Assembly: GCA_963842575.1 (NCBI GenBank)
Contig: CAWJGS010000010.1
Coordinates: 248,001-312,000 of the forward strand
Direction: 5' to 3'
Origin: JACDER01 sp963842575
GTDB lineage: Bacteria; Actinomycetota; Thermoleophilia; Gaiellales; Gaiellaceae
DNA: 64,000 bases
This document shows, in pieces, positions 53,653 to 61,399 of the stretch; the first letter of the stretch is position 1, and every line of letters begins with the position of its first letter. A program made the position numbers and the translations under genes. The notes under the pieces are model-generated. The model did no database searches. It was not told where the DNA came from and saw only the letters and a program-made list of their open reading frames with translations.

Positions 53653-54342
53653 GTGGTCGGCGACATCCTCAATGCGGCATTCGATCTGTACAAGCAGCAC
53701 TGGCAGCACCTGATCGGGGTCGCCCTCGCCTTCTACCTCGTCGCGAGCTCGATCACGCTCGTCCTCGCCATCTTCCTCGGCCAGTGGGGCGCGCTCGTCG
53801 GCGCGATCATCCTGCTGATCGGAATCTTCTGGCTGACCGGCGCGCTGGTCGAGGCGGTTGCGGACATTCGCGACGGCCGGTCGGACCTGGGCGTCAGCGA
53901 GACCTTCTCGAAGGTCTGGCCGCGCGTGTGGCCGCTCCTCGGCGCGTCGATCCTGGCCGGGCTCGGAATAGCCTTCGGGCTCGTGTTCCTCATCGTCCCG
54001 GGCCTGATCCTGCTTACCTGGTGGGCGCTCATCCCGCCCTCGATCGTCCTCGAGAACAGGGGCGTCTTCGAGTCGTTCGGACGCAGCCGTGAGCTCGTGC
54101 GCGGACACGCATGGAACGTCTTCGGCGTCCTGATCATCACCTACCTGCTGTCCGCGGTGATATCGGGAGTGATCCGCGCGATCTTCACGCCGCTCCCCGA
54201 CTACGTCGGGACGTACATCGGCGACGTCATCGGCGGCTCGATCGTCGCCCCCTTCTCGGCCCTCGCCATCACGCTCATGTACTTCAGGCTGTCGGAAAAC
54301 GAGACGCCCGCGACGCCTCCGGCCGAGCCCGTCGCGAGCTAG
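53653..54342 (+). CDS. Polytopic membrane protein (YciC/GlpQ-membrane-domain type)
   Basis: 229 residues, with helices around LIGVALAFYLVASSITLVLA, GALVGAIILLIGIFWLTGAL, LGIAFGLVFLIVPGLILLTW, VFGVLIITYLLSAVISGVI and a C-terminal one. The pattern IVPGLILLTWWALIPPSIVL, then ESFGRSRELVRGHAWNVFGV, is characteristic of the family found as glycerophosphodiesterase membrane domains or YciC-like proteins. Role unknown, perhaps membrane lipid or protein folding homeostasis. GTG 53653. Confidence 0.65.
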   Translation: MVGDILNAAFDLYKQHWQHLIGVALAFYLVASSITLVLAIFLGQWGALVGAIILLIGIFWLTGALVEAVADIRDGRSDLGVSETFSKVWPRVWPLLGASILAGLGIAFGLVFLIVPGLILLTWWALIPPSIVLENRGVFESFGRSRELVRGHAWNVFGVLIITYLLSAVISGVIRAIFTPLPDYVGTYIGDVIGGSIVAPFSALAITLMYFRLSENETPATPPAEPVAS

Positions 54343-54355
54343 AATCGACCTCCGT

Positions 54356-54426
54356 TGCGGGGTCGTCTAATGGTAGGACGCTCGGCTCTGGACCGAGTAG
54401 TCTAGGTTCGAATCCTAGCCCCGCAG
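54356..54426 (+). tRNA. tRNA-Gln (anticodon CTG)
   Basis: Full cloverleaf: acceptor TGCGGGG/CCCCGCA, D arm with AATGGTAGGA, anticodon stem CGGCT/... with loop CTCTGGA (anticodon CTG), T arm TAGGTTCGAATCCTA, discriminator G. CCA is not encoded. Reads CAG codons. Lies 13 bases after a membrane-protein gene, near its stop. Confidence 0.95.
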
Positions 54427-54451
54427 CCTCGCTTCTCACCCGGGCGGGCGG

Positions 54452-56248
54452 CTACCGAACTCGAACGACTTTCGAACGCGCGAGCGTCGCGCCCGACGCC
54501 GAGATTGCACGCGCCGCGACGAACTTGGCCGGGCCCGGAAGCGGAATACCGGTCTCGAAGCCGCGCCGCGTCGCGTGGGCGACGGCGGACACGTTGTCCG
54601 CGGCACTCCCCGCCAGGACCTCCCATTGGGCGACCTCGGTCGCGCCGTTCCAGCTCACGTAGACGGTCCTCTTGCCCTTCTTCTTCACGACGGCGACGTC
54701 GGGCGGACGGTTCGGCTCGGCGGTCCAGGGAAGGCTGTACGCCCGGTAGCTCTGCACCTTCGTCAGGAGGCGCGCATCGAAGACGAGCTTGCCGCCCGCG
54801 GTGAACTCTGAGAGGCCCGGGATAGCGTCGCCCCAGCCGACGACGAAGTGGCCGTTGGCAAGCTGCTGCACGCTCCCCTGCGTCGTCGACCCGCGTCCCT
54901 GGGGCTGGCGGAATGCGTGCAGGAGCCGGGCCTTGTGCGCTTTCTCGTCGATGGAGTAGTCGAGCGCGCGCGAGATCCACTTGGGCGGCGTGAACATGTT
55001 CGCGTTGTCGAACACGGTGTAGCTCCCGTCACCTTCGCGCGTGAAGTCGTGCTGTGCGGTGATGTGCGCGTAGCTCGGCAGCTTGAAGGTCGAGCGCTTC
55101 CCTCCGAGCCGCCAGATGATCTTTCCCGTGCGGCGGTCGACCTTGTAGACGGTCCACGTGTTGCGGGCGGAGATGAGGAAGTTTCCGTCGTCGTCGATCG
55201 CTACCGAGTTCAGGTGTGTGAAGTCGAGCGGACTCCGGGCCTTGTAGACCGAGTAGGAGTCTCGCACCGGGATGTGGCCGAGGGAGTGCCACTCGAACAG
55301 CACGTGGCCCGTCTTGATGTCGATCTCCATCGCGATGGAGTCGAGCAGGGCTCCGCTCCTGGGTCCGAGTGGCTTGAGATTCGCGCGGACGGCGCGGTAC
55401 GCCACCACGAGCGCCGTTCCCTGCGGCGTGACGTAGAACTCGTGCAGGTCGGGCGGATAGCCGTTCGCCCCCTTGACCGTGGCAATCACGCGATAGGACG
55501 AATCGGCGATGATGCCCGTACCTCCTCCGTACTCGCCGGCGGAGCGCCCCTGCCACCACGTCACGACGGGCTTGCCGCCATACGTGGCGGTACGGAAGTC
55601 GTACGACTTGAAGCCCGGCCGGAGCGCGTGGAACCAGACGATCTGGCCCTTGGTGTCGAAGATCAGTGGACCGTCCTGCCCCGGCCCGCTCTTCGGGGCC
55701 ATGAAGAAGTAGCGCGACGGCGTTCCCGCCATCGGCTTCGTTACCTTCACGATCGGAGGATGGAGGTCGGGGCGCGAGTGGAAGGTCGTCGAGCCCTTGA
55801 CGACCGGCCTCGACCCGTCGGCGAACGTCTGGTACTTGAACGCCCCCGGCGAACGCGCGATCGTGAACGACACCGCCCCGTTCCGCTGCCCGACGAGCGG
55901 CACGTCGGCGCTTACGCTGACCCTCTCGCCGGCCGCGAACGGCCTGGCCGGTACGAAGCTTGCGCCCTCCCCGTCCGAGTGCGCCTTGATCGTTCCCGCG
56001 TGGACCTTGGTCTTCGAGCCGACCACCTTCACGCCGCTCAGCTGGTCGGGAGCAACTCCCCGGAAGCTGATCTCGCTCTGGGCCGAGGCGTCAGGCGTGC
56101 CGGCAAACGGATAGACGGCTGCTTCCTGCACGTGCGCGGCCTCCACACCGCTCCTGGGACCATGCGAGCCGGCACATCCGACGGCCAAGCCCACCGCCAG
56201 GAGGGCGAGAACGGACGCAGCCATGAACGAGCGACCCCGCGCAGTCAC
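54452..56248 (-). CDS. Arylsulfotransferase-like lipoprotein
   Basis: 598 residues from GTG 56248. Signal peptide with lipobox LAVGCAG (Cys about residue 25), an Ig-like N-terminal domain (~60-170), then a beta-propeller of the arylsulfotransferase type: GPLIFDTKGQIVWFHALRPG, LFEWHSLGHIPVRDSYSVY, DFTHLNSVAIDDDGNFLISA, TGKIIWRLGGKRSTF, ITAQHDF and YTVFDNANM, followed by an Ig-like tail (TVYVSWNGATEVAQWEVLAG). Order and motifs match the domain fused to the MFS transporter at 39.4-42.4 kb, so the two are paralogues. The acceptor is unknown. It is transcribed toward the tRNA gene. Confidence 0.8.
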   Translation of the reverse strand: MTARGRSFMAASVLALLAVGLAVGCAGSHGPRSGVEAAHVQEAAVYPFAGTPDASAQSEISFRGVAPDQLSGVKVVGSKTKVHAGTIKAHSDGEGASFVPARPFAAGERVSVSADVPLVGQRNGAVSFTIARSPGAFKYQTFADGSRPVVKGSTTFHSRPDLHPPIVKVTKPMAGTPSRYFFMAPKSGPGQDGPLIFDTKGQIVWFHALRPGFKSYDFRTATYGGKPVVTWWQGRSAGEYGGGTGIIADSSYRVIATVKGANGYPPDLHEFYVTPQGTALVVAYRAVRANLKPLGPRSGALLDSIAMEIDIKTGHVLFEWHSLGHIPVRDSYSVYKARSPLDFTHLNSVAIDDDGNFLISARNTWTVYKVDRRTGKIIWRLGGKRSTFKLPSYAHITAQHDFTREGDGSYTVFDNANMFTPPKWISRALDYSIDEKAHKARLLHAFRQPQGRGSTTQGSVQQLANGHFVVGWGDAIPGLSEFTAGGKLVFDARLLTKVQSYRAYSLPWTAEPNRPPDVAVVKKKGKRTVYVSWNGATEVAQWEVLAGSAADNVSAVAHATRRGFETGIPLPGPAKFVAARAISASGATLARSKVVRVR

Positions 56249-56295
56249 GCACGAGATTCTACGGACGAGGCTGGGCTTTCCGTAAAGATCCGCAC

Positions 56296-56850
56296 ATGAC
56301 GCTCGCCTCGCTTTCGGACGCCCAGCTGGTCGCACGCTGTCGCGCGGGCGAGGAGGCGGCGTGGAACGAGCTCGTCAGCCGCTTCTCGCGCTACGTGTAC
56401 GGCATCGCGGTCCAGGCCTTCCGGCTCTCGGAGCCGGACGCCGAGGACATCTTCCAGGAGTGCTTCGCGCGCATCTACGAGCACCTGGACAAGCTCCGCG
56501 ACGACGACGCCCTCCGCCCCTGGATCGGCCAGCTGACGCGGCGGCTCTGCATCGACCGCCTGCGCAGCGGCGGACGGGAGCAGCCGGCAGAGGAGGAGCA
56601 GCTTTTCGCTTTTGCCGACGACGAGATGTCGACGCTGGACGAGGCGATGACCGTCCACGAGGCGCTTGCGACGCTGTCCGGCGACTGCCGCGAGATCCTC
56701 GACCGCTTCTTTGCCCAGGACCAGAGCTACAAGACAATCGGCGACGCGCTCGATCTGCCCTCCGGCACGATCGCGAGCAGGATCTCCCGCTGCCTGGCCA
56801 GGCTGCGCGACGCACTCGAAGGGAAGAATCCGGACGTGGAGCCCGTCTAG
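56296..56850 (+). CDS. ECF-type RNA polymerase sigma factor
   Basis: 184 residues. Region 2: YVYGIAVQAFRLSEPDAEDI and FQECFARIYEHLDKLRD; RPWIGQLTRRLCIDRLR is the -10-recognition helix; region 4: ALATLSGDCREILDRFFAQD and SYKTIGDALDLPSGTIASRI (helix-turn-helix). Typical extracytoplasmic-function size. Divergent from the arylsulfotransferase-like lipoprotein with 47 bases between the starts, so it might drive that gene. Followed closely by a small gene in the position of an anti-sigma factor. Confidence 0.9.
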   Translation: MTLASLSDAQLVARCRAGEEAAWNELVSRFSRYVYGIAVQAFRLSEPDAEDIFQECFARIYEHLDKLRDDDALRPWIGQLTRRLCIDRLRSGGREQPAEEEQLFAFADDEMSTLDEAMTVHEALATLSGDCREILDRFFAQDQSYKTIGDALDLPSGTIASRISRCLARLRDALEGKNPDVEPV

Positions 56851-56855
56851 AGGAC

Positions 56856-57105
56856 ATGGCATACGAGGAAGAGAGAATCGCACGGCTTCTTGAAGGCCCT
56901 TCCGCCGGCCCCCGAGGGCTGGGTCCGCGCCGCCCAGGAGCTTCCGCGCTCCCGCCGCGAGCTGGACGAGATCGTCGCGCGAGCCGAGGCCGACGCCAAG
57001 TTCCGCGAGGCGCTCATCGCCGACCTCGAGAGCGCGCTGGCCACCGAGGGTTTCGAGCCGGACGAGCGGACGCTTGATCGGCTCCGCGAACGGTTCGCCT
57101 CGTAA
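56856..57105 (+). CDS. Small partner protein of the ECF sigma gene (frame break near 56890)
   Basis: About 82 residues when joined: MAYEEERIARLL in the frame from ATG 56856, continuing one frame over as KALPPAPEGWVRAAQELPRS and on to EGFEPDERTLDRLRERFAS. Charged, no membrane helix, no zinc motif (no HxxxCxxC), so not a standard ZAS anti-sigma factor; it starts 5 bases after the sigma stop and is probably co-translated. Function unknown. Confidence 0.6.
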
Positions 57106-57114
57106 GATCGGGGT

Positions 57115-57681
57115 CTGACCGACGAAATTCTCGATCTGCGGGTCGGCGAGCTGCTCGACCTCCTCGCCGCCGACGCCCCGGTGCCGGCGGGAGGCTCGGT
57201 TTCTGCCCTTGTCGTGGCGATGTCGGCGGGACTGGTGGGCATGGCCGCGCGCGTCTCGGGTGACCTCGGCGCCGTCGCGCAGGCGGAGTCGATCCGCCAG
57301 CTGGTCGCGCCCCTGGCCGCGGAGGACGCCCGGGCCTACCGCAAGGCCCTCGAGACGATGCGCGCGCCGGCCGGCGACAAGCCGGAGCAGCGGGACGAAG
57401 CCATCCGTCGCGCACTCGTGCGCGCGGCACAGGTTCCGCTGCGGATCGCGGAGGCGGCGGGCAGCGCCGCGTCCCTCGCCGCATCGGTTGCCGAGCGCGG
57501 CAGCGAAGCCGTGCGCGGGGACGCAGCCGCGGCCGCGCTCCTCTCGGCGGCGGCAGCGCGGGCCGCGGCGAACCTGGTCGCGATCAACCTGGCCGCCGGC
57601 ACCGAGGACGAACTGGTCGCCCGGGCGCGCAGCGTCGCCGACGACGCGGTCGATTCCGCCCGCTTCGTCCTCGATCTCTAG
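57115..57681 (+). CDS. Formimidoyltetrahydrofolate cyclodeaminase-like protein (FTCD_C)
   Basis: About 188 residues, all-helical. VGELLDLLAADAPVPAGGSV and SALVVAMSAGLVGMAARVS match the FTCD C-terminal domain (PxGGSVxA motif), as do ALVRAAQVPLRIAEAAGSAA and AANLVAINLAAGTED. Releases ammonia from formimino-THF in histidine and glycine catabolism; complements the separate formyltransferase at 44.8 kb. No ATG/GTG/TTG is available before the conserved motif; CTG 57115 fits (GTG 57181 would start inside the motif). Confidence 0.78.
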   Translation: MTDEILDLRVGELLDLLAADAPVPAGGSVSALVVAMSAGLVGMAARVSGDLGAVAQAESIRQLVAPLAAEDARAYRKALETMRAPAGDKPEQRDEAIRRALVRAAQVPLRIAEAAGSAASLAASVAERGSEAVRGDAAAAALLSAAAARAAANLVAINLAAGTEDELVARARSVADDAVDSARFVLDL

Positions 57682-57739
57682 CTTCAGCGCCGTCAAGGTC
57701 GGGGGGCTCCAGACGAGTCGAAGCCGAAACTGACATGCT

Positions 57740-57756
57740 TCACCCAGGTCGGGTGA
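57740..57756. promoter_or_regulatory. Small inverted repeat in the leader of the SHOCT gene
   Basis: TCACCC-AGGTC-GGGTGA, 6-base arms, about 66 bases before the start codon at 57822. It could be an operator or an mRNA hairpin. The 140-base region (57682-57821) shows no other clear signal except AGGAGG at 57813 serving the next gene. Confidence 0.3.
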
Positions 57757-57821
57757 CGATTTCTGCCCGGTCAGCTTGGACAATCTGACGAAGCTAAACC
57801 CGCGATCTCTTAGGAGGCCCT

Positions 57822-58214
57822 GTGCTGCTTGCGTACGACTTCGGCGACCTGATGTGGTCGTTTCTCGTCTTCTTCTCCTGGATCATCTTCTTCTGGCTTC
57901 TCTTCGTGGTCTTCGGCGACCTGTTTTCCCGTCACGACGTCAGCGGCTGGGGGAAAGCGGGCTGGACGATCCTCGTGATCTTCTTGCCGTTCCTCGGAAT
58001 CTTCATCTACCTGATCGCCAACGGGAAGGGCATGGGCGAGCGCAGCCAGGCGCGGGCGCAGGCCGCACAGACCGACGCCAACGCGTACATCCGTGAGGTC
58101 GCCGGCGCGAATCCCGCGGAGACGATCGCGAGCGCGAAGGCGCTGCTGGACAGCGGAACGATCACCCAGGCGGAGTTCGACCAGCTCAAGGCGAAGGCAC
58201 TCGCCGCCACGTAG
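57822..58214 (+). CDS. Membrane protein with C-terminal SHOCT domain
   Basis: 130 residues. Two hydrophobic segments (FLVFFSWIIFFWLLFVVFGD and ILVIFLPFLGIFIYLIANGK, the PLDc_N-like pattern), a basic linker, and a SHOCT module at ~97-129 (SAKALLDSGTITQAEFDQLK). Such proteins are common actinobacterial membrane proteins of unclear function, often stress induced. GTG 57822 with AGGAGG seven bases upstream; a strong terminator follows the stop, making it a monocistronic unit. Confidence 0.8.
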   Translation: MLLAYDFGDLMWSFLVFFSWIIFFWLLFVVFGDLFSRHDVSGWGKAGWTILVIFLPFLGIFIYLIANGKGMGERSQARAQAAQTDANAYIREVAGANPAETIASAKALLDSGTITQAEFDQLKAKALAAT

Positions 58215-58235
58215 AAGAAGGGGCATACGAGACTC

Positions 58236-58264
58236 GAGAACCGCCCTGCAAACGGGCGGTTCTC
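58236..58264. terminator. Strong hairpin terminator (bidirectional)
   Basis: GAGAACCGCCC-TGCAAAC-GGGCGGTTCTC: 11 perfectly paired bases with a 7-base loop, 21 bases after the SHOCT gene stop, followed by TCGTGTCC. It can serve this gene, and on the other strand the gene at 58495-58896. The region 58265-58494 (230 bases) holds no supported gene. Confidence 0.75.
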
Positions 58265-58494
58265 TCGTGTCCAGCGAGGAGCGCGGCAGGACAGATGCCC
58301 GACGCCGCATGGCATTGGCTGGCGTCTTAGATGCCCCGCCGCGCCACTCAAGGTACGACGCACCTGCGTAGAAGTCCTGCGCCGCTGCGGGGTACGGGTT
58401 CGTGCGGTTCGGAGAGTTAAGGACAGTTTTGAGGAGAGGATTCGCTCCAAACCGACCTAACGATCTGACGGTGTGGACGTGAGGGCGTCGCGGT

Positions 58495-58896
58495 TTAGAT
58501 CCCGATGAGAACGGTTCCGGGTGGCTCTTGTGCCAGCTCCCCGTTCTCGATCTGCGTGGCAATCCGGTCCTCCATCCGGCTCAGCCCCCAGCGATGCGTC
58601 GTCCGCCAGGTCAACGTCTGCGCCGGTGGGCCGTCTGTGTGCGCCGTCAAGTTGGGTCGCACGGTGCTGAACCCGCGCTCGAGCAGCCAGATCACAAACA
58701 AGATCACGGTGATCGTGAAGAAGATCCCGACGCCGAATTCGATGGTGATCCAGACCACGAACCCGACCATCAGCACCGTCAGGATGACGCTGCCCCAGAA
58801 GACGGGCTCTTTCTTGGCGGCGGCGAGTGCGGACTCCGGGCGCGCGCGCTCGAGCGTCCAGCTACGGCCGTCCGGGGAGCGAACAGTGCGGCTCAT
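58495..58896 (-). CDS. Small membrane protein
   Basis: 133 residues. SRTVRSPDGRSWTLERAR at the start, two or three adjacent membrane helices (VFWGSVILTVLMVGFVVWIT and IFFTITVILFVIWLLERGF) and a hydrophilic tail with WRTTHRWGLSRMEDRIATQI. The RSPDGRxWTLxR opening is shared by uncharacterised actinobacterial membrane proteins. ATG 58896 lies inside the end of the DUF4239 gene (35-base overlap). Confidence 0.65.
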   Translation of the reverse strand: MSRTVRSPDGRSWTLERARPESALAAAKKEPVFWGSVILTVLMVGFVVWITIEFGVGIFFTITVILFVIWLLERGFSTVRPNLTAHTDGPPAQTLTWRTTHRWGLSRMEDRIATQIENGELAQEPPGTVLIGI

Positions 58897-59738
58897 CTCC
58901 GGCGATCATATGCCGCCGCGCCTGCATCTGGACAGGAGTGTCTACCTCGACGGCGCGAGGAACTGCGTCGAGGGCCCCGGTCCGGAACGGCGCCGAGCTA
59001 ACGGAGAGATCGCCCGAGAACGGATACGTCAGGTCGAGGAGCACGACGAGCGAGAGGCCCAGCACGAGCGCGACCGCTCCGGAGCCGATTGCGTGGAACC
59101 AGAAGCTCCGAGAACCGACGAGAACCGTGTAGCCGACGATGATGATGGAGCCCACGAGGAGAAGGACCGCGATCACCCAGGGCAGGCCGCCGCTGGCGTC
59201 TTCGAGGCGGTCCCGGCGGGCCTGGAGCGCGGTCGTCAACTGCTGCACGGAGTCGTCGTAGAACGACACCGCCCTGGGGGAACTGGGGTCGAATCCCTGA
59301 ATCGCCGAGTACATGCCGTCGACGGCTGCCGATGCGCGCGCGCTGTCCTTGCCTTCGTGCATCCGCGACCACTCATCGTCGACGACGGCGCGAACGTACG
59401 CACCGACCGCGCCGCGAACGCGAGCACGATCGGGCTGCGGGAAGGCGGCGCTGTCTCGCACGATCGCGGCGAGCGCATCCGCCTCGTTGCTCACGTTGCT
59501 CTGCGTGTCGCCGTAGCTCTGGTAGGCGATCACGACGATGAACGCGAGCAAGCAGCCCGAACAGCGCGGCGACGACACCGAGTATCTGCGAGGAGACCTC
59601 TGCGTCGAACCCCTCGCGCACGGCGGGCACGAGCCTACGGATCAGCCAGACGAGCAGGAGTACGAGGCCGACGATCGCCGCAATGACGGCAATGAGGAGC
59701 AGCCAGATCGGGACGTGATTGACGACGCCGCGCAGCAC
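58862..59738 (-). CDS. DUF4239 (bestrophin-like) membrane protein (frame break near 59555)
   Basis: About 291 residues when joined. N-terminal helix WLLLIAVIAAIVGLVLLLVW, then ILGVVAALFG, frame change, LLLAFIVVIAYQSYG as second helix, a soluble loop (SNVSNEADALAAIVRDSAAF) and C-terminal helices LPWVIAVLLLVGSIIIVGYT and GAVALVLGLSLVVLLDL. This 2+2 helix plan with a central loop is DUF4239; distant from bestrophin channels. GTG 59738. The break is a one-base change in the second helix. Confidence 0.72.
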
Positions 59739-59779
59739 GTCTCAACCGTATGCGAGCGAAGCCTCGGCTGAGGCTGGCG

Positions 59780-61276
59780 TCAAACGCCCATCTCGGCCGC
59801 GACGCGGCCGGATGCCACCGCCTCCTGGAGCGCTCGGTAGTCCCGCTCGTTCTGGTCCGCATAGGCCTCGGCGAACGACGCCATGGCGCGGTCGAAGGCG
59901 CGACCGCTGCCGAGATAGGCGGCTATCGCGATCCTGTCACCCGAGCGGGCGTGAGCTCTCGCCAGCGTCCAACCGCAGACCCTGCCGTAGGTCTCGAGCC
60001 CCGAGGGATCCATCAGCTCGACCTCAGCCGAGCCCTTGGAGTCCCAGAGTTGCCGGATGTAGAAGTCCCGCTCCTGCCCGTCGATCGTGAGGATGCGTTC
60101 CCAACCGAGCATCACGTCGGACGCGGCCTGCATCATCCGCTGTCCCTCGACGACGCGCTGCCCGTGCTGCGCGAACTCGCTCTTCCCGAGAAACGGCTCG
60201 AGCACGGACGCCTGCGCCTCCTTGAACTGGAGGAAGAGGGGATCGCTGTCGTCGCGGCCCGTCAAGAGCAAGATCCAGGTTCGGGCGCCTACGCTGCCGA
60301 CGCCGACGACCTTACGGGCAGCATGGACGTAGCTGTAGCTCTCGAGCAGCTGGCGCCGGTCGTGCGGGAGGGTCTGCCGATACGTGCGAATCATGCGCCG
60401 CACGACGTCCTCGAGGTGTTCCTGCTCGGCACCTGGCACTACGTCCTCGATCGGAGTGACAAGGGGGTGATCGCCCACGATCCTGCGCTCACCGTCGACG
60501 GTGCGACAGAGTTTCCTGAGCGCTCGAATGTTGTCCTTCGTCCGTACGCTTGCGACGCTCGACTGGAAGCGCTTCATCTTCTTGCCCGAAACCCCCGCCC
60601 CGAGCTGGTCGCGGATCGACTGGACGTCGAGGCGCGCGTACCAGACGTGGATATTCCGCATCTCCGCGAAACGCGCCATCGCTTCGCGGTACTCGCGCGC
60701 AGCCGCCGTCACGACCGAGCGCCGGATCGAATCGCCGAAGCCGCTCTCCCGGCCCAGGACCGCGAGACTGGCGGCAAGCCGCTTGACGTCCCACTCGAAA
60801 GGTCCCGGGAGCGTCTCGTCGAAGTCATTGAGGCTGAAGACGAGCCTCCGGTCCGGCGCGGCGAAGATGCCGAAGTTCGAGAGGTGCGCGTCGCCGCAGA
60901 GCTGGGCGTGCAATCCGGTGCGTGGCCCATCCGCGAGGTCGGCCGCCATGAGAAACGCCCCGCCGCGGAAGAAGGCGAATTGGGACACCAGCATGCGCCC
61001 GTACCGGATCGGGCCGAGCTCCGGAAGGCGCGTCCGCGCCTGTAGCTCGAGCAGATCGACCGGGTCCCGGCGGCTCGGCGCCGGCTCCCAGGAGCCGTGC
61101 GCGGAGCGCGGAAGCTCGGCGCGGGCGGCCTTTCCGCGGGCAGCACGCTCGGCCGGCGTGAAGTGGAGCGCTGTCGGCTGCGAAGGCTTCCCGTCCGCCG
61201 GTGCGGGCTCGTCGAGGACGTGGGTCGTGGTCTCTCCCGAGTCCAGCTCTTGGATGTTCGCGTCCATGTTCTCCAT
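59780..61276 (-). CDS. DUF2252 family protein (kinase-like fold)
   Basis: 498 residues. HAQLCGDAHLSNFGIFAAPD and LVFSLNDFDETLPGPFEWDV are the DUF2252 equivalents of the HxDxxxxN and DFD catalytic motifs of aminoglycoside-kinase-like proteins; RYGRMLVSQFAFFRGGAFLM and DFYIRQLWDSKGSAEVELM are other family blocks. Substrate and activity undescribed; widespread in Actinobacteria. ATG 61276. Flanked on the minus strand by membrane genes and followed upstream by 123 bases without a gene. Confidence 0.85.
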   Translation of the reverse strand: MENMDANIQELDSGETTTHVLDEPAPADGKPSQPTALHFTPAERAARGKAARAELPRSAHGSWEPAPSRRDPVDLLELQARTRLPELGPIRYGRMLVSQFAFFRGGAFLMAADLADGPRTGLHAQLCGDAHLSNFGIFAAPDRRLVFSLNDFDETLPGPFEWDVKRLAASLAVLGRESGFGDSIRRSVVTAAAREYREAMARFAEMRNIHVWYARLDVQSIRDQLGAGVSGKKMKRFQSSVASVRTKDNIRALRKLCRTVDGERRIVGDHPLVTPIEDVVPGAEQEHLEDVVRRMIRTYRQTLPHDRRQLLESYSYVHAARKVVGVGSVGARTWILLLTGRDDSDPLFLQFKEAQASVLEPFLGKSEFAQHGQRVVEGQRMMQAASDVMLGWERILTIDGQERDFYIRQLWDSKGSAEVELMDPSGLETYGRVCGWTLARAHARSGDRIAIAAYLGSGRAFDRAMASFAEAYADQNERDYRALQEAVASGRVAAEMGV

Positions 61277-61399
61277 CGCTCTGCTCCCTTTTTACGACGC
61301 CCTGCACACCATCCACGGTCGGCAGAGCGTCACGGCCCCGCCCACCTTCTGGAGGCTGCAGCCTACGCCTCCGCGATCAATGACGAGAGGACTAGCCCC

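Noticed and set aside
58265..58494. Minus-strand open frame reading QDFYAGASYLEWRGG
   Set aside because: No start with a ribosome site, overlaps the terminator side, and no recognisable domain; treated as intergenic.
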